Source: Hyphomicrobiales bacterium (lineage in GTDB: Bacteria; Pseudomonadota; Alphaproteobacteria; Rhizobiales; Rhizobiaceae). Taken from it: a stretch of DNA of 37,696 bases. The stretch covers positions 1 to 37,696 of the forward strand of contig JAJFHV010000015.1 of the NCBI GenBank assembly GCA_021775415.1. Direction: 5' to 3'. Numbering within the stretch: the first letter of the stretch is position 1; each line of letters begins with the position of its first letter. Shown one piece after another: positions 7,398-15,561 of this stretch. A program made the translations under genes and the position numbers. The notes beneath the pieces are model-generated. The model was not told the origin of the DNA. It saw only the letters and a list, made by a program, of their open reading frames with translations, and searched no databases.

Positions 7398-7838
7398 TCA
7401 CTCGTTGTCGCTGTGAACTTGTTCGTGGATTAGCTCGGCAACGGAGGGGCCCGGTCCCACCAGTTCAAGGACGTTACGATCCGGGTCACGAATGAAGATT
7501 GTCTTGGTCCCTCTAAATTCGCGCCGCCCGGTTATCGCGATATTGTTCGCAACAACAAATGCTTCAGTCTCCTCCGAGGATTTCATCTTAATCGCCACAT
7601 GGGTGATACCTGGATACTTTTCTGATTCATCCATCAATACATTTTCACCAAGCCTGGCATTGGCGGGACCTAGCAAATTGATGTTGATCCCGCTGGGATG
7701 CAGCATCACAAGCGGATGTCCCTCATCAAACCCACCATCGGCAATCAGCTCGAAACCAAGCAACTCATAAAAAGCAACTGACCTTTCCCGCTCTCCAATG
7801 CGAATTCCCACATGATCGATGTTACTCATTTCAAGCAT
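7398..7838 (-). CDS. VOC (glyoxalase/bleomycin-resistance fold) family protein
   Basis: This small metal-binding protein is 146 residues from the ATG at 7838, chosen because AAAGGAC lies at proper spacing upstream. The two beta-alpha-beta-beta-beta modules are visible: IDHVGIRIGERERSVAFYELLGFEL with metal-type H9, HPLVMLHPSGININLLG, ITHVAIKMKSSEETEAF, and the closing KTIFIRDPDRNVLELVGPG with the metal-type Glu. The family includes lactoylglutathione lyase, dioxygenases and resistance proteins; the reaction here cannot be assigned. The gene follows a membrane protein gene by 38 bp on the same strand, probably as an operon. Confidence 0.88.
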   Translation of the reverse strand: MLEMSNIDHVGIRIGERERSVAFYELLGFELIADGGFDEGHPLVMLHPSGININLLGPANARLGENVLMDESEKYPGITHVAIKMKSSEETEAFVVANNIAITGRREFRGTKTIFIRDPDRNVLELVGPGPSVAELIHEQVHSDNE

Positions 7839-7876
7839 TTTTGCGTCCTTTCGAAAAATCTTAAAATCCAACTTCC

Positions 7877-8407
7877 TTAATCGGTTGAATGTACCAGGGC
7901 GTAGCCAATGGCCGCAGCCACCAGCGCTTGCCAGGGGACGAACAGGATAATCCATGAATCTCTTTGATGTTCCAGAGGAAAGACAACCAATAGTCCGGCG
8001 ATTGCCCCGGCGACAATTGTCAACATGGCAAGCTTGGATTGCCTGAGCGCACCAACCGTCAGTGCACCACCCAGATGAACACCTCCCGCGCCGATTGCGC
8101 CGGCTACAAGTGCTCCAAGATAGAGGAGCGTCTCACCGTCGTCGGTAACACCCCGAAAGCCGCGAACTGCGGCCACCCAACTGACGACGGTCATAAATAA
8201 TACCAGAACAACGCCTGTCCAATTGGACCTCCCCAAAAAAAGAAGACCGGCCCCAATCGCAATCCCGAACAGAGCGCCTGGCAAGATAGGCACATCGAAG
8301 ACCTTGATCTCCTCGGCCAATTCCAGCGTATTGGTAGTAACAAGTCCGGAGATGAGGCCCAAGCCAGCCAGAATCCAGAAAGGTTTGTAGTGAAACAGTG
8401 ATGCCAT
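7877..8407 (-). CDS. Hypothetical integral membrane protein
   Basis: This 176-residue protein, not recognised as a named family, has about six hydrophobic helices, near residues 10-28, 44-62, 64-84, 94-113, 125-145 and 152-172. They are rich in Gly and Ala (GALFGIAIGAGLLFLG, ALVAGAIGAGGVHLGGAL). Only short loops connect them and no catalytic motif is evident. It lies 38 bp upstream of the VOC gene on the same strand, suggesting cotranscription. A transport or membrane-organising role is possible but unsupported. The frame is clearly coding because of the sustained helix pattern. Confidence 0.8.
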   Translation of the reverse strand: MASLFHYKPFWILAGLGLISGLVTTNTLELAEEIKVFDVPILPGALFGIAIGAGLLFLGRSNWTGVVLVLFMTVVSWVAAVRGFRGVTDDGETLLYLGALVAGAIGAGGVHLGGALTVGALRQSKLAMLTIVAGAIAGLLVVFPLEHQRDSWIILFVPWQALVAAAIGYALVHSTD

Positions 8408-8612
8408 GCTTCTTCATCCAGAAAATTACCAACGCCAACATACTAACGCTATTGTCAGCTGTTCGAAACAGTGAATGCGGGTGTGTGCGAAAATCAAAGC
8501 GGCTGTAAAAATTAACAACTTCTTTCGCTTCATGGTGAACCGATCGTTAATGCTTTTGCGATAGGGTTTGCCCAAGCTGGCCCAATGCACTGGGTCGCTG
8601 GGGAGTTAATAA

Positions 8613-10052
8613 ATGATCGTTGAGTATTTTCTTGAGTGGGTTCAGTCCGCCCCTGTATCAAAAAGAATTGCCGCAACGGATGCACTGGTTCGCGCCTGGT
8701 TGCATTCGCCTTTGAATGAAGAGGAGCGCGAAGAAACCGACGCTGCAATCACTATGCTTTTGGAAGATCCCGCACCTGGCGTGCGTCTTGCGCTGGCAGA
8801 AGGGTTCGGTGCATGGAAGAGTGCGCCACGCCATGTCATCACCGCACTTGCACGTGATAATATTGATATTTCCGCGATCGTCCTTTCGCGTTCTCCAGTG
8901 TTTTACGATGCCGAACTGATCGACGTTGTTGCTACCGGAATGGTGGAGCAACAAATTGCTATTGCCTGTCGGCCGTGGATTTCGCCGGCACTGGTCGCAG
9001 CAATTTGCGAAGTCGGTCATGCAGATGCGTGTCTTGGCCTGCTGATGAACCCTGTTGCCCGGTTTTTAAACGATGACTTGCATGGAATGGCGGAACGCCA
9101 TGGCACCGTAACCGAAATTCGCAATCTTATACTGGAGCGTCCCGAGCTTGCTCCGGAAATCCGTATTTTGTTGATCAACAAGCTGGGTGAGGCGCTCAAT
9201 AATTTTGTATCCAAACGCTCCTGGTTGTCGCAGAGTCGTGCCGATAATGTTATCCGGGAATCTTGCGCCAAGGCTTCTATAGCGTTTGCGGCCAATGCGG
9301 CGGATGAAGATGTGGATCGGGTGGTGAAAAGCCTTATAGCAACCGGCAGCATGACCACTTCATTCCTGTTGCGCGCCATATGCATGGGCAACATCACGCT
9401 TGCTGCGAAAACATTTTCTGAATTGAGCGGGGTTCGCTTTGCACGAGTGGAAACAATTTTGACAACCGACCGGCGCTCCGCATTCAAGGCGGTTTATGAC
9501 CGTGCCGGATTGCCGAACTCTGCCTTTGGTGTGTTTTATTGTGCCATATCGACCTGGCGTCGCTTGCTTTCTTCAGGTTCACCAATCAACCAGTCGCGGC
9601 TTCCATTTCTGGTAACCCGGGAGGTGCTGCAATCCTACAACGGCAAACAGGATGCGGTGATGGATGATATCCTGATCTTGTTGCGAAAACTTGCGGCCGA
9701 AACAGCCCGCGAGAGCGCACGTTCGCGCGCCACAGAAATAGTCAACCGTTCCAGGCAGGCGCATGTGGATCAAATTGAGGATATGGCAGCGGAGGTGATC
9801 GATCTCAGTGAAGCTGATTTGGCATGCTTTGCCGAAAGCCTCGAAGATGAGCTGGAAAATCTGGACGCGGATATGGAAATCAGCACAAAGGGTTCTGAAC
9901 ATCCTGTTCAAATTGAAACGCCAGTTAGCATCGAAGCCAATGTAACCACCGTCGACTTTGAGGTTATTCCGGGCGAAGCAGATGATCCGCAATTGGATGC
10001 ATTCAGTCTGTCCCAATCAATCCTTAATCAGCCGGTCGCCGAGGCTGCCTGA
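8613..10052 (+). CDS. DUF2336 domain-containing protein
   Basis: This 479-residue, mainly helical cytoplasmic protein belongs to the alphaproteobacterial DUF2336 family, HEAT-like repeats of unknown function. Recognisable stretches are the N-terminal RIAATDALVRAWL region, LEDPAPGVRLALAEGFGAWKSAPRHVITALARDNIDISAIVLSRSPVF, and the central IATGSMTTSFLLRAICMGNITLAAKTFSELSG. The C-terminal 130 residues are acidic and lower in complexity, ending in a tail not shared by the core. A GGGGAG ribosome binding site precedes the ATG. It converges with NAD kinase with only 15 bp between stops. Function is unknown. Confidence 0.88.
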   Translation: MIVEYFLEWVQSAPVSKRIAATDALVRAWLHSPLNEEEREETDAAITMLLEDPAPGVRLALAEGFGAWKSAPRHVITALARDNIDISAIVLSRSPVFYDAELIDVVATGMVEQQIAIACRPWISPALVAAICEVGHADACLGLLMNPVARFLNDDLHGMAERHGTVTEIRNLILERPELAPEIRILLINKLGEALNNFVSKRSWLSQSRADNVIRESCAKASIAFAANAADEDVDRVVKSLIATGSMTTSFLLRAICMGNITLAAKTFSELSGVRFARVETILTTDRRSAFKAVYDRAGLPNSAFGVFYCAISTWRRLLSSGSPINQSRLPFLVTREVLQSYNGKQDAVMDDILILLRKLAAETARESARSRATEIVNRSRQAHVDQIEDMAAEVIDLSEADLACFAESLEDELENLDADMEISTKGSEHPVQIETPVSIEANVTTVDFEVIPGEADDPQLDAFSLSQSILNQPVAEAA

Positions 10053-10067
10053 CCGCTTGCGAATTTC

Positions 10068-10832
10068 TCAATACTGAAATTGCTCAGCCAGAATCCGGTC
10101 GTCCCAGGAATGGTCCGGGTCGAAAAGAATGGTCACTTCCATTTCAGTTTCCAGCTTCACGCTGACGCGGATTGCGGATTTGATTTCGGTGTTGTCCGCT
10201 ACCGCATTGACTGGCCGTTTATCTGGCTCATTGATGTTGATTACCACCTCGACAGAACTGGGCAGAAGCGCACCTCGCCAGCGTCTGGGTCTAAAAGGAC
10301 TTACAGGGGTCAGCGCCAGCAACGGTGCATCCAGCGGCAAAATTGGCCCGTGGGCAGACAGGTTATAAGCGGTGGAACCGGCAGGCGTTGCCACGAGAAC
10401 ACCATCGCAGATCAACGTGTCCAGCCGTTGTTTGCCATCGGTTGTGATTGAAAGACTGGCGGCCTGATAAGATTGGCGAAACAAGGATACTTCGTTGATT
10501 GCTTTTGCATGGTGAATTTTGCCGGCTTTGTCCTCGACCTCCATATGCAGGGGTCGGATGGTATTCTTCAACGCAGCAGAAAGGCGCTCTTCCAGGAATT
10601 CAGACCTGTATTCATTCATCAAAAAGCCGACAGTGCCTTTGTTCATGCCATAAATTGGCGTTCCGGAGTTCATGAATTGATGCAGCGTGTGCAGCATGAA
10701 GCCGTCACCGCCAAGGGCTACAACAACTTCCGCTTCGTCACGCGTTGCATTTCCATAAAGTTTTTCGAGATCAGCCATCGCAGATTTGGCATCGGGTGCA
10801 TCGCTCGCAACAAAAGCAATTTTCATTCTCAA
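10068..10832 (-). CDS. nadK: NAD kinase
   Basis: This 254-residue enzyme phosphorylates NAD to NADP, using ATP or polyphosphate. Family motifs are clear: GGDG at 41-44 in VVALGGDGFMLHTL, NKGTVGFLMNEY at 64-75, NEVSL at 113-117, and DGVLVATPAGSTAYNLSAHGPIL at 143-165, where the GSTAY loop binds the nucleotide. Length matches the short alphaproteobacterial NadK type. Two close ATGs (10832 and 10826) are possible starts, and neither has a strong ribosome binding site. It is convergent with the DUF2336 gene. Confidence 0.97.
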   Translation of the reverse strand: MRMKIAFVASDAPDAKSAMADLEKLYGNATRDEAEVVVALGGDGFMLHTLHQFMNSGTPIYGMNKGTVGFLMNEYRSEFLEERLSAALKNTIRPLHMEVEDKAGKIHHAKAINEVSLFRQSYQAASLSITTDGKQRLDTLICDGVLVATPAGSTAYNLSAHGPILPLDAPLLALTPVSPFRPRRWRGALLPSSVEVVININEPDKRPVNAVADNTEIKSAIRVSVKLETEMEVTILFDPDHSWDDRILAEQFQY

Positions 10833-11008
10833 ACCCGCTCAATCACAAATCAAAGGATAGTTTGCCTAACATGACCCAATCGGCAATGCAAAATGCAGTT
10901 GGGGTCCTGTTCATAAGGCTTTTTTAACTATGCTCAGGCAATCTTTCTCCCAGCTCTGGTGTAAGCCGGAAGCGTTTGTAACAATGTAGCCAACCAGTGG
11001 AACACACC

Positions 11009-11236
11009 ATGATCCGTCCTGCGAGTGAAATTGAGTACCCACCCACCCAAGCCCAGTGCACAAAGGCAAGAATGCTGGCGCGCATGGAAGCGCTTTCCAC
11101 CAGCAGCGATGCGCTGATGGCAGTCATTGCAAGCCGTCTTGGTGCCGAAGCAGTAGAGCAGAACGAAGAAGTTCAGGCCCTGACGTTGGAACAACAGCGC
11201 CTCATCCAAAACATGCGCACACTGGTTCGCAGCTAG
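11009..11236 (+). CDS. Small helical hypothetical protein
   Basis: This 75-residue protein runs from the ATG; a GTG at 10997 would add four residues. After a Pro-rich start (RPASEIEYPPTQAQCTK) it is predicted to be two helices with heptad-like pattern (ARMLARMEALSTSSDALMAVIASRLG, then EEVQALTLEQQRLIQNMRTLV), giving a short coiled-coil or helical hairpin. No family is recognised and the ribosome binding site is weak. Its amino-acid make-up fits a real protein better than the competing frame on the other strand. It converges with the gamma-glutamyltransferase gene. Confidence 0.5.
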   Translation: MIRPASEIEYPPTQAQCTKARMLARMEALSTSSDALMAVIASRLGAEAVEQNEEVQALTLEQQRLIQNMRTLVRS

Positions 11237-11252
11237 TCACATTCTCTAGCGT

Positions 11253-13031
11253 CTAACGACCCAGAACAACCCCTTCGCGTCTCGGGTCGGCACCGCCTTC
11301 TAGGCCTTCTTCAGAAATGGTGATGCCGTGCAAACCTGAATTGAGGTCGCGGATATTGACCAAGAATCCCATTGCATCGAGGGCCGGTCCAAAACTTTCT
11401 GCGGCAGTTCCTGCTTCCAGATCAAACTCTCCAAATCGATTGACCAGATGCGGCAGCTCGATTGCCTGCTGGATATCCATTCCCCAGTCCAGATAGGCTA
11501 TCAGCGTTTTCGCGACATAGCCGATTATGCGACTGCCTCCAGGTGAACCAACCGCGAGCACGGGCATGCCATCTTTCATCACGATGGTGGGTGACATTGA
11601 GGATCTTGGTCGCTTGCCGGGTTCAAGCCGATTGGCAACGGGCACGCCTTCGACCTCTGGCACCAGCGAAAAATCGGTAAGTTCATTGTTCAAGAGAAAG
11701 CCACCAACCATCAACCGTGACCCAAAACCGTTCTCGATGGTGGTGGTCATGGATACCACATTGCCGCCCGCATCAACGATTGAGAAATGGCTGGTGGAGG
11801 GAAGTTCAAGAGATTGATCATCGGCATGTAATCCGGCGCGATCTGCAGGCGGATTACCGGGTTGAACGACCTGACGTTCAAGTGCCCGATTGGGCTCAAG
11901 CAATTTGCTGCGCTCGCTCAGGTAGTCTGCGTTGAGAAGGCCCTTCGGCATTTGGGCAAAATCATTGTCGGCCATATAGCGACCCCGGTCTGCAAACGCG
12001 AGGCGTGAAGCGTCACCAATCAGCCGCCAGCTTTGTGGATTTTGCGGGCCAAGCGAAGTCATGCCATAGGGTCTTAACAGGCCGAGAATTTGGCCAACAG
12101 TCAACGCACCGGAGGAGGGGGGACCCATGCCGCAAATTTCGTGGTCACGGTAATTCAGGCAAACCGGCTCCCGCTCAATAATGCTGTAGGCTGCAAAATC
12201 CTCCATTGAGAGAAATCCCGGATTGCCTTCTGCGTTTTGAACCGTATCGACAATCGCTTGCGCTAATGGTCCTTGGTAAAAAGCATCAGCGCCGCTCTCT
12301 GCTATTGCTTTCAATGTTTCTGCATAGGCCTGATTACGCACCACGGTACCGGCATACAGCGGGACACCTTCCTCGCTGAGAAAGTAGTTTCTTGTCTCGG
12401 GGTATCTGAAAAGGCTCTCCGCGGAAGCGGTGATTAATGTATTTAATCTCGAAGACACTTCAAAACCGTTCTCTGCCAGTGCAATTGCAGGTTCAAACAG
12501 TTTTGCCCATGCGAGCTTGCCGAATTTCTGATGGGTTTCGTGAAGTAGTTTGACGGTGCCGGGCGTGCCCACAGAACGACCGCCGACAACTGCATCGAAG
12601 AAATACATCGGCTGGCCATTTTCATCCAAAAATAAATCGGGTGTTGCCGAGAGTGGCGCTGTTTCGCGCCCGTCAAAGGTGGTTAGCTTGCCATTCCCGG
12701 CATCAAAATACACCAGAAATGCACCGCCGCCCAAACCGGAGGATTGCGGTTCAACCAGACCCAGGACCAATTGAACGGCCACCATTGCGTCAATGGCATT
12801 GCCGCCCTCTCGCAAGATCAGATCACCTGCGCGACTGGCATGCGGGTTGGCGCTTGCGACCATGTGGATGGAAGCTTTGACCAGTTGCTTTTCAGTAGTG
12901 CCAGATGAAAACTCTGGTGCTACCTGGTCACTTGCGTCCTGGGCAAGAGCGGTAGGTGCAATCCATAAAAGTACGAAAATTCCTGCCAAAACAGCGCTTA
13001 GCGGGTGGGTATTTGAAAGCAATGTACGCAT
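11253..13031 (-). CDS. ggt: Gamma-glutamyltransferase (periplasmic)
   Basis: This is a 592-residue precursor from the ATG at 13031, chosen because a signal peptide begins there (TLLSNTHPLSAVLAGIFVLL, cleavage after TALA near residue 30); the open frame extends further upstream without one. The enzyme hydrolyses or transfers the gamma-glutamyl group of glutathione in the periplasm, feeding Cys and Glu recovery. It matures by self-cleavage before a conserved Thr, here Thr413 in ELPSTSHFSIVD. Other motifs are MVASANPHASRAGDLILREGGNAIDA, SSGLGGGAFLVYFD, DGRETAPL and the small-subunit VAVGSPGGSRIIGYVAKTLI. It lies downstream of a small secreted protein gene on the same strand (140 bp gap). Confidence 0.96.
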   Translation of the reverse strand: MRTLLSNTHPLSAVLAGIFVLLWIAPTALAQDASDQVAPEFSSGTTEKQLVKASIHMVASANPHASRAGDLILREGGNAIDAMVAVQLVLGLVEPQSSGLGGGAFLVYFDAGNGKLTTFDGRETAPLSATPDLFLDENGQPMYFFDAVVGGRSVGTPGTVKLLHETHQKFGKLAWAKLFEPAIALAENGFEVSSRLNTLITASAESLFRYPETRNYFLSEEGVPLYAGTVVRNQAYAETLKAIAESGADAFYQGPLAQAIVDTVQNAEGNPGFLSMEDFAAYSIIEREPVCLNYRDHEICGMGPPSSGALTVGQILGLLRPYGMTSLGPQNPQSWRLIGDASRLAFADRGRYMADNDFAQMPKGLLNADYLSERSKLLEPNRALERQVVQPGNPPADRAGLHADDQSLELPSTSHFSIVDAGGNVVSMTTTIENGFGSRLMVGGFLLNNELTDFSLVPEVEGVPVANRLEPGKRPRSSMSPTIVMKDGMPVLAVGSPGGSRIIGYVAKTLIAYLDWGMDIQQAIELPHLVNRFGEFDLEAGTAAESFGPALDAMGFLVNIRDLNSGLHGITISEEGLEGGADPRREGVVLGR

Positions 13032-13171
13032 GGTTTGTTTTCTAGTCGCTGAAGCGTCGTCAGTCCACCATTGATGGAAAGCACCCAAATCGACTTTAAA
13101 CCAAATGTCTGCCGGGCACCGATCATATGTCAACCGGTACCTGGCGATGTGATTTATACGACCTGGCTGGG

Positions 13172-13474
13172 CTAGTCGTAGTTGCGACCAGAGAAATAAA
13201 CACACTTGTAGCCAATGTTGCAGCGATTATTGTCCCGGGTAGGGACGTACTGTCGCCTGATCGTTTGATTAAGCTCACAATAGAACCGGCTTTTCACAAA
13301 GCGTTCGTAGGTATGGGTGCCGGTGGAAAGCACAATGCCGCCTGCACGCTGAACCGTGGCTCTTGCTTGGCCGCATGTCATCGAGTTGGTGTTTGCGCGA
13401 TGCTGGGCATAGGCTGATATCGGGGTAAGGATTATTGTTGAGGTGGCAATCAGAATTGCAATGGTGTGGCGCAT
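13172..13474 (-). CDS. Small secreted cysteine-containing protein (conserved alphaproteobacterial type)
   Basis: This 100-residue protein has a signal peptide (IAILIATSTIILTPISAYA, cleavage near residue 23). The mature 77 residues hold four cysteines (C34, C66, C85, C91), enough for two disulfides. The core MTCGQARATVQRAGGIVLSTGTHTYERFV...YC...C..GYKC resembles a widespread but uncharacterised rhizobial secreted family. GGAG precedes the start by nine bases. It is upstream of ggt on the same strand, so cotranscription is possible. No function can be given. Confidence 0.82.
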   Translation of the reverse strand: MRHTIAILIATSTIILTPISAYAQHRANTNSMTCGQARATVQRAGGIVLSTGTHTYERFVKSRFYCELNQTIRRQYVPTRDNNRCNIGYKCVYFSGRNYD

Positions 13475-13610
13475 GGTCTGGTCTCCGAATTAGTACCAAG
13501 TGACTGGATTTGCCCTAAATAGAACATGGGGCTGACATAACTTGTTATCTAGTGCATTTGAGGGGCTGGGGATGTGCAATTTATCACAATGTTGCGATCC
13601 CGCATGGTAT

Positions 13611-13638
13611 TTGATATGCGGTGGATGAAGTCTATAGT
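13611..13638 (+). promoter_or_regulatory. Predicted sigma-70 promoter for the fused acyltransferase gene
   Basis: TTGATA (13611-13616), a 16-base spacer and TATAGT (13633-13638) each match the housekeeping consensus at five of six positions. The start codon lies about 97 bases further on. Confidence 0.5.
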
Positions 13639-13734
13639 ACGGATTGAGTCCGGCTTCTATTCCAGCGGGAATCCTAATTTTTACATGGTGGTACAAGTCT
13701 GTACCCAAATGCTGCGGCAGGACCAGATAATATC

Positions 13735-15543
13735 ATGAGCGGTCTGACACCGGAAAACCGGTTTCTTTCAACCAAGCAGGTACTCGGCGTGCCCGAGGAC
13801 AGTAATCCAAACCGGATGTTGGTTGCTGCAGTCGAAAAAATCGCTGGTATTGAAAAATTCAACCAGATTCTTGCGGAAGTTGGGCCTCCCTGGCCGGACG
13901 CAAACACGCTGATTGACCACATGTTCTCCCGGCTGAATATCAAGTGGGGAATTGAGAATCCGGACGCGCTCAATCTGCTGGACGACCGCCCCAAGGTGTT
14001 TGTCGCCAATCACCCTTATGGTCTTCCGGATGCGTTTGCGCTGTTTCAACTGCTGACTCTGCACCGGCCTCGTGTGAAGCTTTTTGCAAACAAGATTCTT
14101 GCTGCAAGTCGGCTGGAAGACGAGCGGTTGTTGTTTGTTGACCCATTCATGGCGGATGAATCCAAGGGCATGAATCGCAAATCCATAGCTCAAGCCCTGA
14201 GACACCTTCGCGATGGCGGTGATCTGGCGCTGTTTCCGGGGCGGATATGCTCGCACTTGAAGGTTTCCGACTGGATGATTTCTGATTCTGAATGGACGGA
14301 TCAGGTGTGCAAGTTTGTTGAAATCAGCGGCGGCGATATGGTGCCGATGTTTATTTCCGGTCGAAACAGCATGTTTTTCAACATGTCAGGCCTGATCCAC
14401 CCAAAAATCAGAACTTACATGTTGTTACGGGAATTTTTGCGTGGTGGACATGATTTCAAGTTTCAGATTGGTGAACCGGTTTCAGCCGAGCAGCTGCTAA
14501 AAGTTTCCAGAACGCTGGGACCCGGTGCGTTTTCGCGAAACCTGACCTACGCGCTCAAACCAGGCCGGGGTCCGGTTGCCGGTATCAAAGGGCTGAAAAA
14601 GCCCGGCAACCTTTGGCCGGGTGAAGCTCCGAAAAGCACAACGTCGACGCCTATTTCAGGTGCGTCGGTCAAGGCAATGCTTGATGAACATGAAGTCATT
14701 GTGGAGCAAAATGGATTTTCGATTTACCAGACATCGACGGCGGTTGCCGATCCGCTGCTTGATGTGATCTGCCAGGTGCGTTTCACAGCTTACGCATCTG
14801 AAACGGCGGTAAGCGAGCCTTCCGAGCTCAAAGACCGATTTGATAAACATTACAGTCATCTCATTTTGTGGGATCAGTCAAAACAGATGGTTGCCGGGGT
14901 GTATCGTTATAGAGTGTTCAACCCGGGTGGAAAGCCGGTTAATCCAGAATCTCTTGTAACCAGTTCAATATTTGATTTGCGGCCCGAATTCCTGAAATTG
15001 TTGCCCAATGCAATGGAGCTTGGTCGCGCCGCGATCTTGCCGGAATATCAAAAAAGCTATTCGCCACTGATGCTGTTGTGGCGTGGGATACTCGAAATAC
15101 CTGCGCGAAATCGCGACATAAAATACCTGTTTGGACCGGTCACCATGGGGCGCGCTTTCAAACCTGTGTCGCATGAATTGCTGCGGCGTTACATTATGCG
15201 TAATTGTCAGGATGAAGACATGATGGGATTCGTCCGGGCAAAACGGGAGCTGGAATTTGAAATTCCGAAAGAAGTCGATCTTGACCAGCTTTCAGCAGCC
15301 TGCAGATCATTTTCAGAGCTCTCCAGCATCGTGCGCGGCTTTGAAGGTGGCAAGCGCGACCTGCCGGTGCTGTTTCGACATTATGCCAATATTGGCTGCC
15401 GTTATATCGGCTTTGGCCAGTGGAAAGAGCTTGATCATGCAACCGCAGGACTGACAGTGCTGGATCTTAAAAACATGAGCCGGAGCTTTCTGTCCCGTTA
15501 TTTTGGCAAGGAAGGCACAGACGCATTCCTTTTGGGCCGGTAA
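13735..15543 (+). CDS. Fused acyltransferase (OlsA-like + OlsB-like), putative bifunctional ornithine-lipid synthase of OlsF type
   Basis: This 602-residue protein has two acyltransferase domains. Residues about 85-280 resemble lysophospholipid acyltransferases: VFVANHPYGLPDA with H93 and D99, then GGDLALFPGR at 161-170 in place of the usual FPEGTRS block. Residues about 330-600 resemble the hemolysin-type GNAT fold of OlsB: QVRFTAYASETA, MVAGVYRYRVF, and LPNAMELGRAAILPEYQKSY (423-442) followed by LLWRGI. OlsB makes lyso-ornithine lipid from ornithine and acyl-ACP, and OlsA adds the second chain; OlsF of Serratia combines an N-terminal O-acyltransferase with a C-terminal N-acyltransferase in the same order. 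The product here is therefore probably a phosphorus-free aminolipid. The exact head group is inference. Confidence 0.82.
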   Translation: MSGLTPENRFLSTKQVLGVPEDSNPNRMLVAAVEKIAGIEKFNQILAEVGPPWPDANTLIDHMFSRLNIKWGIENPDALNLLDDRPKVFVANHPYGLPDAFALFQLLTLHRPRVKLFANKILAASRLEDERLLFVDPFMADESKGMNRKSIAQALRHLRDGGDLALFPGRICSHLKVSDWMISDSEWTDQVCKFVEISGGDMVPMFISGRNSMFFNMSGLIHPKIRTYMLLREFLRGGHDFKFQIGEPVSAEQLLKVSRTLGPGAFSRNLTYALKPGRGPVAGIKGLKKPGNLWPGEAPKSTTSTPISGASVKAMLDEHEVIVEQNGFSIYQTSTAVADPLLDVICQVRFTAYASETAVSEPSELKDRFDKHYSHLILWDQSKQMVAGVYRYRVFNPGGKPVNPESLVTSSIFDLRPEFLKLLPNAMELGRAAILPEYQKSYSPLMLLWRGILEIPARNRDIKYLFGPVTMGRAFKPVSHELLRRYIMRNCQDEDMMGFVRAKRELEFEIPKEVDLDQLSAACRSFSELSSIVRGFEGGKRDLPVLFRHYANIGCRYIGFGQWKELDHATAGLTVLDLKNMSRSFLSRYFGKEGTDAFLLGR

Positions 15544-15561
15544 TTAATTGGCCCTTCGGGA

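Noticed and set aside
7839-7955. Longer N-terminus for the VOC protein
   Set aside because: It would overlap the upstream membrane protein gene, and a proper ribosome binding site lies before the ATG at 7838.
8480-8570. CtrA-type box (TTAA-N7-TTAA) before the DUF2336 gene
   Set aside because: Only isolated TTAA half-sites are present at wrong spacing, so no cell-cycle operator is called.
10934-11209. Minus-strand frame opposite the small helical protein
   Set aside because: Its Cys/His/Trp-rich composition looks like a shadow of the plus-strand frame and no ribosome binding site was seen.
13032-13205. Longer N-terminus for gamma-glutamyltransferase
   Set aside because: The extra 58 residues precede a clean signal peptide and overlap the end of the small secreted protein gene. 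The ATG at 13031 is preferred.
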